Assembly (NCBI GenBank): GCA_013399875.1
Contig: VXAZ01000560.1
Location: 2,469,789-2,533,788, forward strand
Direction: 5' to 3'
Source: Gymnorhina tibicen
Lineage: Eukaryota > Chordata > Aves > Passeriformes > Artamidae
DNA length: 64,000 nucleotides
Shown: one piece after another, positions 1-11,899 of the stretch
Position numbering within the stretch: position 1 is the first letter of the stretch
How the letters are laid out: the number at the start of each line of letters is the position of its first letter
Translations under genes and position numbers: made by a program
The notes under the pieces: generated by a model
The model's input: only the letters and a program-made list of their open reading frames with translations
The model's database searches: none
What the model was told of the DNA's origin: nothing

Positions 1-2178
1 CTTTTGGGTTTACTTCTCATTTCCTTCCCAATTCTGTTAATACTCACTTTCATGAGTACAATACAAAACCAGACAATCATCCTAATGAAAATGAAACTCT
101 AACAGTGATAGACTTGCAGAGCAAGGTGATTTGAGTGCAGTAGGGTAGGCAATTACTGCTGCATTAACATATCCACATCACATTAATGACGGAGTGCCAG
201 GCTCTGGTTTACTTTTGTCTTGCGTGCAGGAAGGGATCATTAGAGTCCCATGAATAATAGAAATCAGAGAAGGAAAAAAAAAAAACCTATTAGGGTGTTT
301 TATGTATCTTTCTGTGGTTGTGTTCTTTTTTCTGACAAAATGTCTGCGTTAGTATTCCTGAATAACCCTCAGTGGGAAATGTGATCTGAGCGCTGTTGGG
401 ATCAGTGGCAGGGCTCCTGCTGGTTTCAGCAGTAGTTGAATCAGGACTCTAAGAACTTGGAACACGTCTTGGTAGGTGGCTTCTTCCAAGCAGGGTTTTA
501 ATCTTTAGATCAGTAGGAGATGGACAGATCTCTCCGTTCACTGTAGCTATTGAGCATTTTCAGGACTTCAGTAGTTGCTGGATTTAGGCAGTGAGAAGGC
601 AGATGGAATACAAGTGATTCCACCCACGCTGACTATTGATAATTCAATATTCTTTCACCTTCAGAAAATATTTTCGGATCTATTCTGGTAAAAAATAAAT
701 TTATTTTAAAATGCCTTTCTCCATGGGTTACAGCTTTATTCCAAGGCTGCTGTTTTATTTTTTGCTTGTGGAGCCAAGGCAGAGAAAAGGGTCCAGGATG
801 CAGACAATTTTCCTGTGTGGTGCTGCTCTGTCAGCAACATCCAGAGGTTATGAAAAAGTATCATAATTTCTGCAATATCCAGTGGAAAAGTTGTTGAAAG
901 TGGGATGATTCTTATTTTTCATCTGTGTAACCTTTGGGGAAAGCATGTGTGTTATTGTCATTGGTTTTGCTCTTTGGACCCACTGATCCAGACCAGGACA
1001 CAGAGGATGGTGCAGAAACCAGCTCCTTTCAGATAGGTCAGCAAAGGCTGGAATGAATAGGAATGTTTTCCACCGGAAAAACCTGTTCACTGCAGGGGAC
1101 AACACTGCTGGATGGCTGTCCATCCTGCATGGAAAGGCCCACCTGTGAACGCTGAGGCATGTGAGAGCTGCAGCAGATGTCTGGGATGTAGAAATCTGAA
1201 TAACTTTGCTGCTTGCCGATAGCTCCTGCGCACAGGGATTATCCACCCACTCAGAGAATGGTATGGTTCATAAAACTGGGAATGTAGGGAAGATCAGGTA
1301 ACCTTGAGCAGTGCTGCAGCCCCTGAGAGAGGGGACAAGAGATGGTTGACTTTCTTTGGTTGACTCTTCAACCCTCTCTTATTAGAGATCTCTCCAAGTC
1401 TGGCGTGGCAGCCTGACTGCAAATCAGCCAAGGTGATGAAAACATCCCCTAACTTTGAAAATGTCCCATGGGCTGAGTGGTTTTTTTCTGGTTTTGCCAT
1501 CCCAGCTGGCAATTCCACCCTCCCCACAATGAGCGTGGCTGGTGTGGGGGGTGGGGATGTGGTAGGAATTTGTACCTAGGTGATAAATAATGGATAGATG
1601 CACAAACAGGATCTTTACGCTTGTCAGATGTAAAACATTACGGGCTATAATATTGCAATTAGGCTTTTTGGCTGAGATCAAGTGCAGTGTCAGCTTTGGT
1701 TTATGTATCTTCCAAAGCAGCCTCGCAGCAGACTCAGAGGTTGTGGAAACATGCTCTTGGGTTGGTTTTTTTGCTTTGTTCTTTTAATGGTTTTATCTGG
1801 AAATGCAGTTATTGAAGTGAGAGTATAGTTTATCCTTCATATGCTAATGAATTGACATTTACAAACAAGAAACATACATGTCAGTAACCTGATCAGGAAC
1901 TGTAAAATAATTTCTGTTTATCTCATCTACTGATATCACTCAAAGAAGGCCTGGGGGTTCCAGACAGCAATAACATAAATACCAATTTAAGAGGTCTGGT
2001 CAATAAAGTGCTCTGCACACACACTCCAAATGTAATTAGTTACTCCATTCTGTTCCCATTGCGTTACCTATGGATTACCTCTATGGATTAAGCCTTCCAG
2101 AAATGTTTCTCTCCTGCTGTTTTCCTCTCCCCATAAATCAGGGAGATCAGGAGGCAGATCCCACCTTTGGATTTGCCT
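1..2178. other. Single-copy non-coding stretch
   Basis: I see no gene, known repeat or RNA here. There is a 12-base A run at about 274-285. The open frames on either strand are under 135 codons, overlap one another in different frames and show no recognisable domain. An exon shorter than about 60 codons cannot be excluded by eye. Confidence 0.6.
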
Positions 2179-2386
2179 TCTGTGAGGGTGGTGAGGCCCT
2201 GGCACAGGGTGCCCAGAGAAGCTGTGGCTGCCCCATCTCTGGAATTGTCCAAGGCCAGGCTGGACAGGGCTTGGAGCGAGCTGGGAGAGTGGAAGGTGTC
2301 CCTGCCCATGGCAGTGGATTTGGAATGAGATGATCTTTAAGGTCCCTTCCAACCCCCAACCATTCCATGATTCTATGATTCTATGA
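2179..2386 (+). mobile_element. CR1: CR1 LINE, 3' end, 5'-truncated
   Basis: The segment matches the avian CR1 3'-UTR. It opens at the GTGAGGCCCTGGCAC block, passes through the block GTGTCCCTGCCCATGGCA and the end block CTTTAAGGTCCCTTCCAAC, and finishes with two ATTCTATG units. The sense strand is plus because the octamer tail lies at the high-coordinate end. Only about 200 bp remain, typical of 5'-truncated target-primed insertions. No ORF2 coding sequence is present. It looks fairly intact for its length. Confidence 0.93.
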
Positions 2387-3064
2387 AATGGACTTTCTCC
2401 ATTGGGCACTGCCACCCCCAGTCTAGGGAGTTCCCCTTGAGAAAATGAGAAAGGGATTTCAGTGCACGTTAGTACTCACCTGAGCACTCGGGAGAGAGAT
2501 CTGGATGTTCCATTAGGATAACATACAAAAATTGGCATCCTGTCAAGGTTACTTTGGAACTCTTACTCCATTTAAGAAATGCAGGAACCAATTTCTAGTT
2601 GTGTTTCTTGCATGTCAGAGCTGCAGGTTTTCCACCTGGGATGGAGAGTGCCCATCTGGCTTTGTAATTTGCTGATGGGGAACATTAACCTTCTTCTTCT
2701 CCAGTGCTCTCAAACTTGGGGCTAATTATCAACAGGGGTCCATGTTACATTTCCTCCCAAAGCAGATTTTTAAAAAGCCATGACATCTGTTGTAGTGAGG
2801 AGCTGAATCTTGAAGGCGTGGCAGGGGGAAAAAAAAGAAGAGATGAAAAGAAGAAGTTTGATTTAGCAGAAATAGGTCTTTCAAGTTTTGTTTGCTTACC
2901 TTGGCAGACAGGCGTGAGCCAAAAATACACTGCAAAAGTAATGAGCCGAAAAAAACAATACTCCACTGAGGGGAGTGGATAGGCAGGATGGGAATGACAG
3001 CTCCCCCTTCTCTGAGCTTGGATGCTGGGCTGTGCTGGTGTACCAGGATATGTCTAGTGGAATA
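2387..3064. other. Short non-coding spacer between CR1 copies
   Basis: No gene seen. A purine-rich patch lies near 2825-2860. The overlapping open frames on both strands have no recognisable domain. Confidence 0.55.
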
Positions 3065-3148
3065 TTCCCTGCCCATGGCAGGGGGGTTGGAAATGGAGGA
3101 TCTTTAAGGTCCCTTCCAACCCAAACTGTTCTGTGATTCTGTGATTCC
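3065..3148 (+). mobile_element. CR1: CR1 LINE tail fragment
   Basis: This is the last 80 or so bases of CR1 in plus orientation. It has the CCCTGCCCATGGCAG block, then the TTTAAGGTCCCTTCCAACCC block and two ATTCTGTG tail units. It is a very short 5'-truncated insertion, less than 700 bp from the preceding CR1 and in the same orientation. Confidence 0.9.
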
Positions 3149-4317
3149 ACTGCGTAAGTTTAGTGTTCGGAAATGGAAAGTTGATAAACTTGTGTTGGTG
3201 TGCTAGCCCAAATCTTCTAGGCCATCTTAAGTCATTTTCATTTTATTTTTGTCAAATAAAAATTGGCAAAACATATCCTGTTGAGACCTGTATTTGCAAT
3301 AGAATGGAAAAAATTTGTGAAATTGGTTGAATTTGCCATTATTTACTTCAAGAAAAATCTAGGGAAAGATGCTGTGATGTCTAAATAGCTCATCTCAGAG
3401 TTTTTAGAACAGAAGTTCTTGACTTTCGTGTGCAATCACACCTTAATTTAGAGTCATTTACTTTCATTAGAACAGTTTTCTAATTTTATGCAAGTGAATG
3501 ACTCAGATAGGGAGCTCTTTGCTGATTGTACAAAACCCTCTTTTACGCAGAATTTTCCTGCACTGAAAATTTCAGTCTGGGTGTGTTTGTAGTGTCTTCT
3601 CTCATATCCCCGGCTCTGTCCACCCACTCTTTAAATGCCTGAAGCTTGAGGACTTCCACTTGATTTTTATTTTAGACTTGTTTCTCAACCAAATGGCTCC
3701 ACAACGGAGCAATTAGTCCTGGTGTTATGGGAATGCCTCTGCTCGCTTGCTTTCATTTTCCTACATGTCACCCTAAATATTAGGATGGTTTACAGGCTGG
3801 TTTCAAAACAGAGAGACGAAGATGATAATTTTTTAATTGGTATGATGAACCTCATGATTCTGCTTAGAGAGAAGATGCTTAGGAGGGGAGCTGTGATGGA
3901 TGGTGTTGTTCCAGATGGTGGAAATAGCTTCCAAAGGGTTGGAAAATAATATGGAAACATTGGATTTTTACAGGAAATTATTTCTGATCCAGAAAGTGCA
4001 TGAGTAATATCATTCCATCCTCAGCTGTGCTTTGTACATCCCTTCTGTGAAGCACTTGAGCCCCAAATCCAGGAGGCCTTTGCATGGCGGTCCCGCTTCA
4101 CCTAAAGCTACACGAAGCCTCTTGAATTATTTTTTTCCTTTAAGGGCAGCTTTTCCCCTGTACGACCTTCCCAGAGATCCTTTCATTCCCCGGTAGGTTT
4201 TAAAAAGTTAATCAGTACCTTGTACAGCTCTCAGTGGTAGAAAGTGCTACAACACAGGCTATTTGTTCCTAAATCTCGGCTTAATATAAGCAGCAGCCAG
4301 GAATATATATCCTCATC

Positions 4318-4335
4318 CACACACACACACACACT
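4318..4335. repeat. (AC)n microsatellite
   Basis: A short run of AC dinucleotides, followed by the interrupted sequence CTCACACTC. It is likely length-variable but is short. Confidence 0.85.
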
Positions 4336-4449
4336 CACACTCTTACACCTTCTTTGGCTGACCTGGTTATTCCCGTGTTCCCATTAGCCTGCTAGGCTGT
4401 TCAGTTTAACCAGCTGCATGCACTAAATAATAGAAACATTTAATGTTTT

Positions 4450-4585
4450 GCCGCTCGAGTGGTCCCCAACAACAGTTTGGAACGATCTCGTCCCGGCGGA
4501 TCGCGGCTGCGGAGCGGCTGGATGGCAGCCCCGCTTCCTCCCAGCCGTTTCCAGGGCTTTGGCACTGCCACGGCTGCAGCGAGGT
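4450..4585. other. Small CpG-dense patch
   Basis: Roughly a dozen CpG dinucleotides fall in about 135 bp, for example around GGCGGATCGCGGCTGCGGAG, while the flanks are almost CpG-free. It is too short for a standard CpG island. It could be an unmethylated regulatory core, or a remnant first-exon edge whose gene I cannot identify. No TATA box or open frame with a recognisable product is linked to it. Confidence 0.45.
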
Positions 4586-6829
4586 GGAAGTGAGGGAAGG
4601 AACATGTGCTATTTTCTGACCACTCGGGGTGCAAACAGGAGCTGTATGTGTGAGTGTGTTTACGCTTCATGCAAATTTAGAGGTTCCTATAGTGGCACAA
4701 ACCTCTTGGTGCTGCCGGAGAAGCTCTCAGAAGTTGTTTTCCTCTGTTGTTAAATTTAATTTCAATGTTTTCCTGTGTCACAGAATGTGTTCTCTGCCTT
4801 CCTGCTGGGGAAGACCTTCCCGTGCAGCGCTGGCTGGCTGCGGGCATCCCGGGGGAAAGCAGAGCTGCAAATCAGCCGTGTATCCTCTGACAGATTTTAT
4901 GAAGAGACTACAAGCCTCCTTCCCTCCATCCCCCTCTCTCTCCTTCCCCTTGCCTTGGACAATGCATTTTCCAAACAGAGATGCTTTCCCTTCATTTATC
5001 TCTGAGCCTAAAGGCCCGCATGGTCAAGTTCTTAAAAAATCTGAAGTATCCAACCAGAGAACGTGGCAAACCGCTGTGAATGCCTGCCCGGTGATCCAGC
5101 CACTCTGAACAGGTTTCATTTCATGCACCCCTCAGCCCTTCCCGGCCAGATCCAGCCTCTTGGAAGCTAGTTCAGGGTGACTCAGGTGTGCTCCAAGGCC
5201 CTGCAGAGGAGAGGGTGCCTTTTCATCTGCTGGCAACTTGCCGAGCCCCTGTAACCCTGTAACTTTACTGGAAGAGGGTGAACAGCCCTGCAGAGGGGTT
5301 GGTGGCCTTGGCTTGTCCCAGGAGGGCTCGGAGCTGCCACTGTCTGTGGGATGGGTCGTGTGGTTCCGTGGGTTTGGAGAGGCTGCAGGAGGCAGAAGCA
5401 GTGAATTTCTGCAGGTGAGAGGGGTGTGGAGGTGGGATGCTCCCGAAGAACTCTTGGTACAAAGCGCTGTCACCAAATGAAGCCAGCCCTGAACCGCTCC
5501 AGCCGAGCCCGGCGGATGAGAGCCCCAGCGTGGCAGGCGCTCCCTCCAAATGAAGTGTGTTCTGCTCTTTGTCCAGACAGAAAATTGGAAAATGTCAGCT
5601 CTGTTTTCTGATGAAAATTCATTGTCTGCCAGCCTTCCTGAAAGCCATTGGCCCCAGCCTGCATCAATGGGAATGCTAAAATACAGCATGTGGCAAAGAG
5701 AAGTGGTAAAATAGGGGCTGCTCTCTCCTTGTAGGTGCCATTACTCTCCCTGCCCGCTCCCCCCACCCCCCGTGGGTGCCTGGTGTGAGTGTGGCAGCTT
5801 CTCTAGATAAAGAATGTTGTTTCTCCCAAAAGAAGAGGAATTTATTATTTTTGCTACACGGGGAACTTGACATCTGACAAGTATTTCCTTCTCCCAACCT
5901 CTGTTCTCCTTTTCTCTACATAAATATAGTGCTTGTGCCCTTCCAAACACCCCGGCTTTCCTGAAAACCCCTGTGTTGTAGCCATCAAATTGGCCCATGC
6001 ATTTTTAATGCAGGCTTATTGACTGGATTCAGGAAGCATAAGGATAAAACAAATCGCTGTACTACGAAGGAAAAAGCCATTTGGCCAAGTGCATCTGCTC
6101 ACCTTTGATTTATTTCAGCAACTTTCTCCTGTATTTTCAGTCTATTCCCTCCCCTTAAAAATAATCTATTAGTCTTCTAGTATTTTGGCATTTGCATCTG
6201 CAGCCTGCTTCTCAGCCTGTTCCATATTCACATTGCTTTGATATATACATGTGAAATAATGACCCAGAGCTGAAATACTAGCTAAACCTGGTTTCTGATA
6301 TAATCCCCGTGGCATTTAATTGTACTTTCTTTGGCATCTAAAAAGATGGCTTGTGTGATTGCTCTCTGAATGTATAGCAGTGTACCTTGGAGGAGCTAAA
6401 CATCGTGTCCGAGCCGGGAGTGCGAAACCAGGCTGAACAAAGCCCCTCCAGATAAATGGGCTGTGTGCTGTTTGCTCAGCAGTGTGGATAACCTCAGCCT
6501 TGCAAGCGCTGCCTTGGATAAATGCTGCTGAGGGAATGTAGGAATCCATTCAAACTGGAACGCAGAATTCCAGTTCCAAACCTCGGCCGCCTCCCGAAGC
6601 CGTCCAGGCTGCTCCTTCAGCCGTCAGGTTTAGGTGTGCAAACTTCCACCTGTGTGGGAGGAGGGAAACTGAAGAGGGGGTTTGTGCATGTTTTCTGTGA
6701 GGGGTTTGGAAAGAAGACTGGCTTTTTCAGTAAGCATCAATCTCCTCTGCCATCTTGTTATGAGTGGATGACGTGGATTTAAATAAGTCCCTGTCTTTGG
6801 CCCAGGCCTCTGGCAGCAGGCAGTCACGT

Positions 6830-7290
6830 TATTGAGGTGGCCAGCACCCCAAGACCCACTCTCATTTGTGAGTTCTTTAATAATGGCTGACTCAGTCTTT
6901 TATAGAATGAATTATTTATTTAATAGGCACAAAACTAACAGACGTAAGACTTGAAACAGACTATTACTACACAGGAATAAGACAAAAGGGAATACTAGTA
7001 TTATACACACGGGATTAAAGGTACCATTAATCTACAGCTAGCTAAGAAATAGTGTAACTTAAGATCCAATGTTTCTTACCACCAGTTCTTGAAGGGGCAC
7101 ACATCAAAATCCTTTCCCTCAGTTTCCAGAAAAGTAACCACGAAGTTACGTCCAAGCTTCAGGGAGAAATCGTCTTGCACGTTCCCAAGGAGTGTGTAAG
7201 AGACTTCTGCCTCTGTGATAAACTGTAGTACTTTTATGGTGTAAAAGCAGGCCTTTTTTTCACCTGTGTTTTTTCATCTCCTCCCACATC
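6830..7290 (-). mobile_element. Possible solo LTR of an endogenous retrovirus (uncertain)
   Basis: Read on the minus strand, this block has an LTR-like order. An AT-moderate U3-like stretch is followed by ATTAAATAAATAATTC, which contains a polyadenylation-like AATAAA (7-base spacing from ATAAAAG). A GT-rich U5-like end follows (GAGTGGGTCTTGGGGTGC). This layout is typical of avian ERV LTRs. I cannot fix TG...CA ends or a target-site duplication by eye, and no internal viral genes flank it. The alternative is unique AT-rich DNA. Confidence 0.35.
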
Positions 7291-7604
7291 TGTTAAGCTG
7301 GCAGCCCTTCTGGTGCCAGGAGATGATACCCGCTGCGTCTTGCCTGCCTGGGTTATCTCTCCTTTCTGCACCAGCCACCTGAGGTGGGGAGAGGGGGTGT
7401 GTGCCCTGCCACACATCTTCAAGCAGGATTTATTGGGATGTGATAGAGCATGGTTCTGAGAGCAGCAGCGTGGAGGTACCATCCAGGGGCACTTCTGGAT
7501 GAGCCTAAACTTTCTGGGATGCCTTTTGAGGTGTGGTGTGTTAGCTTTCCACGCATTGCTGTTACATACTGCATGGCCAGTCCACATCTTCCAGAAGCAA
7601 AAGT

Positions 7605-8230
7605 ATCAGAGTCTCAGAAAGCCAGGCTGGAAGGGACCTCAAGGATCACCTGGCCCAACTCTTCTTGGCAAAAGCACAATCTGGACAAGCTCAGCAGCCT
7701 GTGCAGCTGAATCTTAAAAGTGTCCGATTTTGGGGAATGCATCACTTCACTGGGGAGATTATTCCAGTGGTTATTCCAATGATACACAATGATTGTTCTC
7801 ACTGTGAAAAATTTTCCTCTTGTGTCCAAGTGGAATCTCCCCAGGAATAATTTGTACCCATTACCCCTTGCCTTGTGGAAAGGGAGCCTCCCTCTTTGTA
7901 GCCATCCTTTAAATACTCGAACATGGTGATGAGGTCTCCCCTCAGCCTTTTCTTCTCATGGCTGAACAAACCCAGGTCTCTCAGCCTTTCCTCATGTACA
8001 ACTTCCCAGTCCTTGGATCATCTCTGTGGCCCTTCTCTGGACCCTCTCCAGCCCACCCACATTTTTTTTGCATAGCAGGGACCAAAACTAAGCACAGTAT
8101 TCCAGGTGTGTCCTGACGAGGACCACAGGTGGTGGGATAATGACCTCTTTACCTCTCATGGGGATCCCCTTGTTGGCGCAACCCCCCTGCTGGCTCTCTT
8201 GGCCGTGGCAGCACCCTGGTCACTCACACT
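7605..8230 (-). mobile_element. CR1: CR1 LINE, older subfamily, about 0.6 kb
   Basis: On the plus strand this reads as the complement of CR1. It has AGGCTGGAAGGGACCTCAAG at the element's 3' side. Further on come the ORF2-end and 3'-UTR blocks GAGGTCTCCCCTCAGCC, TTCTCTGGACCCTCTCCAGC and ACAGTATTCCAGGTGTG. It therefore runs from low coordinate (element 3' end) to high coordinate (truncated 5' side). The octamer tail is not visible and there are many substitutions, so it is older than most other copies in the window. The last 100 bp are weakly matched. Confidence 0.9.
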
Positions 8231-10530
8231 GACTTCTCCAAAGATAGGCAAAAATGAGCCGAGAAGGAAAAAAGTAGAGAGGATAGAATGATCTTACAGA
8301 AGTCCAAGTGCTCTGACAGTCCTGGTCTTTCCAGTCCCATCCCAATGTCCCTGGAGCAAACAAACCCAAAGCCTCCTGTCTGTCTCCTCCCTAGACTACA
8401 CACGCCGTGGTGCTTTTGTGCATTGTGTTGCTGCTGGGAGCCTGTGAGGCTGGTGCTTCCACATCCTGATATAAATTGTTATCAACAGCATAATAAAGAG
8501 TGATACACAGCGCCGTGCCAGCCCTCGCACGCCGCAAGCTTTTATGTTGCTTGTTTAAATCCGCCGACAATGTTGCTGCAACTTCACAAGATACTGGTGC
8601 TTTTTAGCCTAATGGGAGTGATACGGTTTGTTCCCAGCTGCCTTCGGGAGCAGAGAGCTGTGCTGTGGGATTGGAAAACTGACTCACAGCCTCACAAAGG
8701 TGGTGCTGACCTGGGGACTTGGAGCGGATCCCTCAATGGGAGCAGGCAGGACTGGCAGTGAAAAGCAACCCAAAACTGGTTGTAGGGGGAGTGTGTCATC
8801 ATGCTTTTGCAATTTGCACTGTGGGAAAGGATAGCTCCTGAAAACAGGAGAAAAGAGTGAGTGGAATGTAAATCCTTCTACATTAGGATGCATTTCCCCT
8901 AAAGCATCCCTTAACCAAATGGGCTGTGAGGTTCCCTTTGTCTCAGGCGGTGTTTTCTGTTTAAGTGATGGATGTTTAATTCTGTGACGTGTCCTTAAAA
9001 AAAACCCAGTGTGTCCGTGTTCAGCATTGACCCAAAGCCAATAGAGAGAAAGGTTTTGCAGATTTTTGTGTCCAGTAACTTCAGGGAATAATGCTCCTTA
9101 AAATATTTCTTATAATAAGCTTAAGTGGAGAAAATTGAAAAACATCATTCATACTTTGATGTCCTAAAGTATGAAATCAGAACAGCTTACTAGCAACTAA
9201 ATTCTATCCCTTGACCATAGAAGAAGGCAAGATTTAGGAACATCCTAAGATCAAATAAAATAGGGTTAGCTTTGTGGTGTAGTGGCTGTGGGATTCATTG
9301 GCGTACGGGAGTCATGAGTTCAGGCTCTGAGCTCAGTATTTCCCTTACAAGCTGACATTCCCGCTGAGGGCTGCAGGGCTGGCATTTTAAACACAGACCT
9401 CCAGAAGGGCTCTGGGCCAGCTGCACGTGGAGCCCAGTGGTTGGAAATTGTCCCTTGGGCATGGGACACCTCAGTTCCAATCCCTCAAACTACAGCTTCC
9501 CCTGAGGTTTTGACTGAGGTGCTTCTGTAAAGGAGAAGTGAAAGCGCTCCTGTGTCTCAGCGTGGTATTCTGAGCATTACAGACACCCCAGACTGGAGTT
9601 TCAAAGGTGTTTAGATGCCTGATGATTCAGCTAACAATTTGGAAAATCACACAGGTGCCCACCTTGTTGGCTTTGCTCAGGGTTGTGTCAGCCAGCATTG
9701 ACTGATAGACCCAGATAAAGAGACCTGGAGAGATTTTCACTTCATGGCACGGTTTTTAGAGGTGGATTTTAAGACTCTTCATCTGCCATGGGAAAAGGTT
9801 TGGGAAATAGCTGTAAAGCATGGTTACACCCCTACTGCAGGTTATGAGTACTCTTCATGCAAATCCACGTGGAAACGTTGCTCTGAAGAGACCTGCTTAG
9901 GAATCTAAATACTGACAAGCTTGCCACACACTGCAGGAAATTTGACATACAAAATCTCTGGCCTGACCTTTGAGTGACCCCAATCCTGAAACACTTAGTT
10001 TGTTGTACACAGTCTGCTTCAATTCAAATTAGAAGAAAACCTGTGCACCCCAGAGCAAAGAACCTGGCCAGGTGTGAAGGGCTGCAGCTGATGTGTGTCG
10101 TGTCCTCCCCAGCTGAACTCCCAAAGTCTGGGATTGCATGTGAGCTGCAGCACCTTCTTTCCAAAACCAGCTGGTTGAGAGCCTGGCTGTGAAGCATTTG
10201 GGATTACGTCTGTTGGTGTGTATTTACAGGAAGATTTTTCTGAATCAGGCAGAACTGAGATGGTATCAAGGATGCTCTAAAGCATTATGGATGTGGAAGA
10301 TTTGGCCACAGCTTTATCATGATACTGTTATTAGTAAAGCTGCTGCTTTATGCTGAGGAAATGTGTTTGTCTTTTAGCAGCATGAACCTGTTAACATTCA
10401 TGGTGTGGTGGGTTTGCCTTCAGCTTCTTTAGGAGGGTGTAGAGGAGGTTTATTTTGGTGACTGTGTTTTGTTGGACTCTCAATATCTTGCTGGTTATTG
10501 ACTATAGGCAGTAATCTGGTCTTTATTTGG
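8231..10530. other. Non-coding stretch with tRNA-like segments
   Basis: No gene supported. About 8480-8580 combines CpGs with AT-rich sequence and resembles a conserved non-coding element. The tRNA-like segments near 9265-9490 are listed separately. An octamer ATGCAAAT lies at 9857-9864. The rest shows nothing I recognise. Confidence 0.5.
9265..9490 (+). mobile_element. Possible tRNA-derived SINE relic (two tRNA-like segments)
   Basis: The first segment has TGGTGTAGTGG at 9275-9285, a full match to the pol III A-box pattern TRGYNNANNNG, and a weaker B-box-like AGTTCAGGCTC at 9317-9327. The second has GAGCCCAGTGG at 9430-9440 and AGTTCCAATCC at 9473-9483. Between these last two lies a perfect 6-bp stem, TGTCCC/GGGACA (9449-9454 and 9463-9468), placed like an anticodon arm but with an 8-base loop. 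Neither segment folds as a standard tRNA, so a functional tRNA gene is unlikely. An old tRNA-related SINE is possible, as is chance. Confidence 0.25.
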
Positions 10531-10695
10531 AATGTGTTGCCCAGAGAAGCTGTGGCTGCCCCTGGATCCCTGGAAGTGTCCAAGGCCAGGTTGGATGGGG
10601 CTTGGAGCAGCCTGGGATAGTGGAAGGTGTCCCTGCCCACGGCATGGGGTTGGAATGGGATCTTGAAGGTCCTGTTTTATGACCCCATGATTTAT
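10531..10695 (+). mobile_element. CR1: CR1 LINE, 3' fragment
   Basis: This plus-strand CR1 3'-UTR starts near GTTGCCCAGAGAAGCTGTGG, continues through GGAAGTGTCCAAGGCCAGG and GTCCCTGCCCACGGCATGG, and ends at a degraded tail (TTTTATGACCCCATGAT). A deletion removed most of the block just before the tail. Confidence 0.9.
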
Positions 10696-10757
10696 ACCTC
10701 AAAGTCTTGCTTGAATTCCTTCTCCAAAAATATTTGGAGGAAGACAGCACAGTTCTC

Positions 10758-10831
10758 TTCTTGGGGAGAGAAGAGGTGGATTGAACCCATAACCCATAAC
10801 TTCTTGGGGAGAGAAGAGGTGGATTGAGCCC
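10758..10831. repeat. Local direct duplication, 31-bp unit
   Basis: The 31-base unit beginning TTCTTGGGGAGAGAAGAGG occurs at 10758-10788 and again at 10801-10831 with one mismatch, separated by ATAACCCATAAC. The near-identity suggests a recent 43-bp tandem duplication. Confidence 0.95.
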
Positions 10832-11544
10832 TCACCTGCTCAAGGCTTTTAAGGTGGGAGAAAAATGGTCCAAATTTCACCTATAATGGATTATGGAGAG
10901 GAATAGACTCCCCAGGGATTGAGAGGATGGATCATTGTTCTTTCTCCTCTGAGTGGGGACAGCTGAGCTCCCACCTTTCAAGCCTCCTTCACGTGCTTTA
11001 GGTCGGGAGGCAGGAACTGAGGCCACAGCTGTGGAGGGAATGGCCATTTTTTGCCTTTTATCAAAATTTGCCTGTGCTTGCCTAATTGCCTTCTCTGAGT
11101 GCTGTAGCAGTGAGGGCATGGTACATCAGGCTTTACCGCAGGCTGTAAAGGATTCCCAGCGTCCCTGGATGCATTTCTCTGTACCTTAATCAGCCCTGTA
11201 CCTGCGTTTTTATTTCTGCAGGCTTCTGCTGCTGGAGCAGTGCTTTACTTGTGCTTTTATGCATCACCCTTTACACCTGCTTGTGTCTCTGAAGAGACAG
11301 ACCTGCAGAGGGGTGTCCAGAGCACAGCACTGAACCTGTCCCCCAAAAACCTGGAGAAGAATGGAATGAAACACCCTTGTCCTGACTCCCAGGTGTTCTT
11401 GGATTCGTGCTCCTCCTGGATTCGTGCAAATGGATGCAGAGAAGATGAGAGACTTCTCTGATTCCCATCAGGAGCTGGGTAAGGACTTGCTGGCCTGTTC
11501 CAGAACCCAGAGCCATCCCTCCTCAGAGCCTGCACTCTACAGAA

Positions 11545-11660
11545 GTATTAATGCATCCCCTTTTCTTTATGGCTTTAATTATTGTGTGCGCTGGGCACGG
11601 CGATAAGTGGGTATCGTCGTGTTGGGCGGCTAATTAATGTTTGGAACTTAGTCTTTTGTT
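11545..11660. other. Candidate conserved non-coding element
   Basis: TAATTA-type homeodomain sites (TTTAATTATTG, GCTAATTAATG) flank a core with several CpGs and a GATAAG site (GGCACGGCGATAAGTGGG). Retained CpGs inside AT-rich unique DNA are typical of constrained enhancers. Conservation itself cannot be seen from one sequence. Confidence 0.25.
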
Positions 11661-11899
11661 TATTGTAGGGTTTTGCAGGAAACTATTCTCAGCTGTAATA
11701 GAGTTTGTGAAATATGTACTGTAGATCCCAAATGTTAGAGACAAAAAGATGAGGTGCTGCTGAGGGCCGTCAATGCACATTGACTTCTTTTGGCCCCACA
11801 TACATCAAAAAAATGAAGTGAAACCCTTTGCTGGAGGACTGATTGCAGCTGAGGCACCTTCTTTAATCTCCCATGTGCAGGATGCCTTGTGAGCCAGGA

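Larger units (their letters stand above)
3149..6829. other. Single-copy non-coding stretch with a CpG-dense patch
   Basis: No gene is supported. It holds a dinucleotide repeat near 4318 and a CpG-rich patch near 4450-4585, listed separately. The 185-codon minus-strand frame at 5132-5689 overlaps other open frames and is proline- and serine-rich, as expected from GC-rich noncoding DNA; I recognise no domain in it. The segment 5985-6330 is AT-rich with an ATTTGCAT octamer at 6190-6197. Confidence 0.55.

Noticed and set aside
5132..5689. 185-codon minus-strand open frame
   Set aside because: Composition-driven Ser/Pro-rich sequence overlapping several other frames; no homology recognised.
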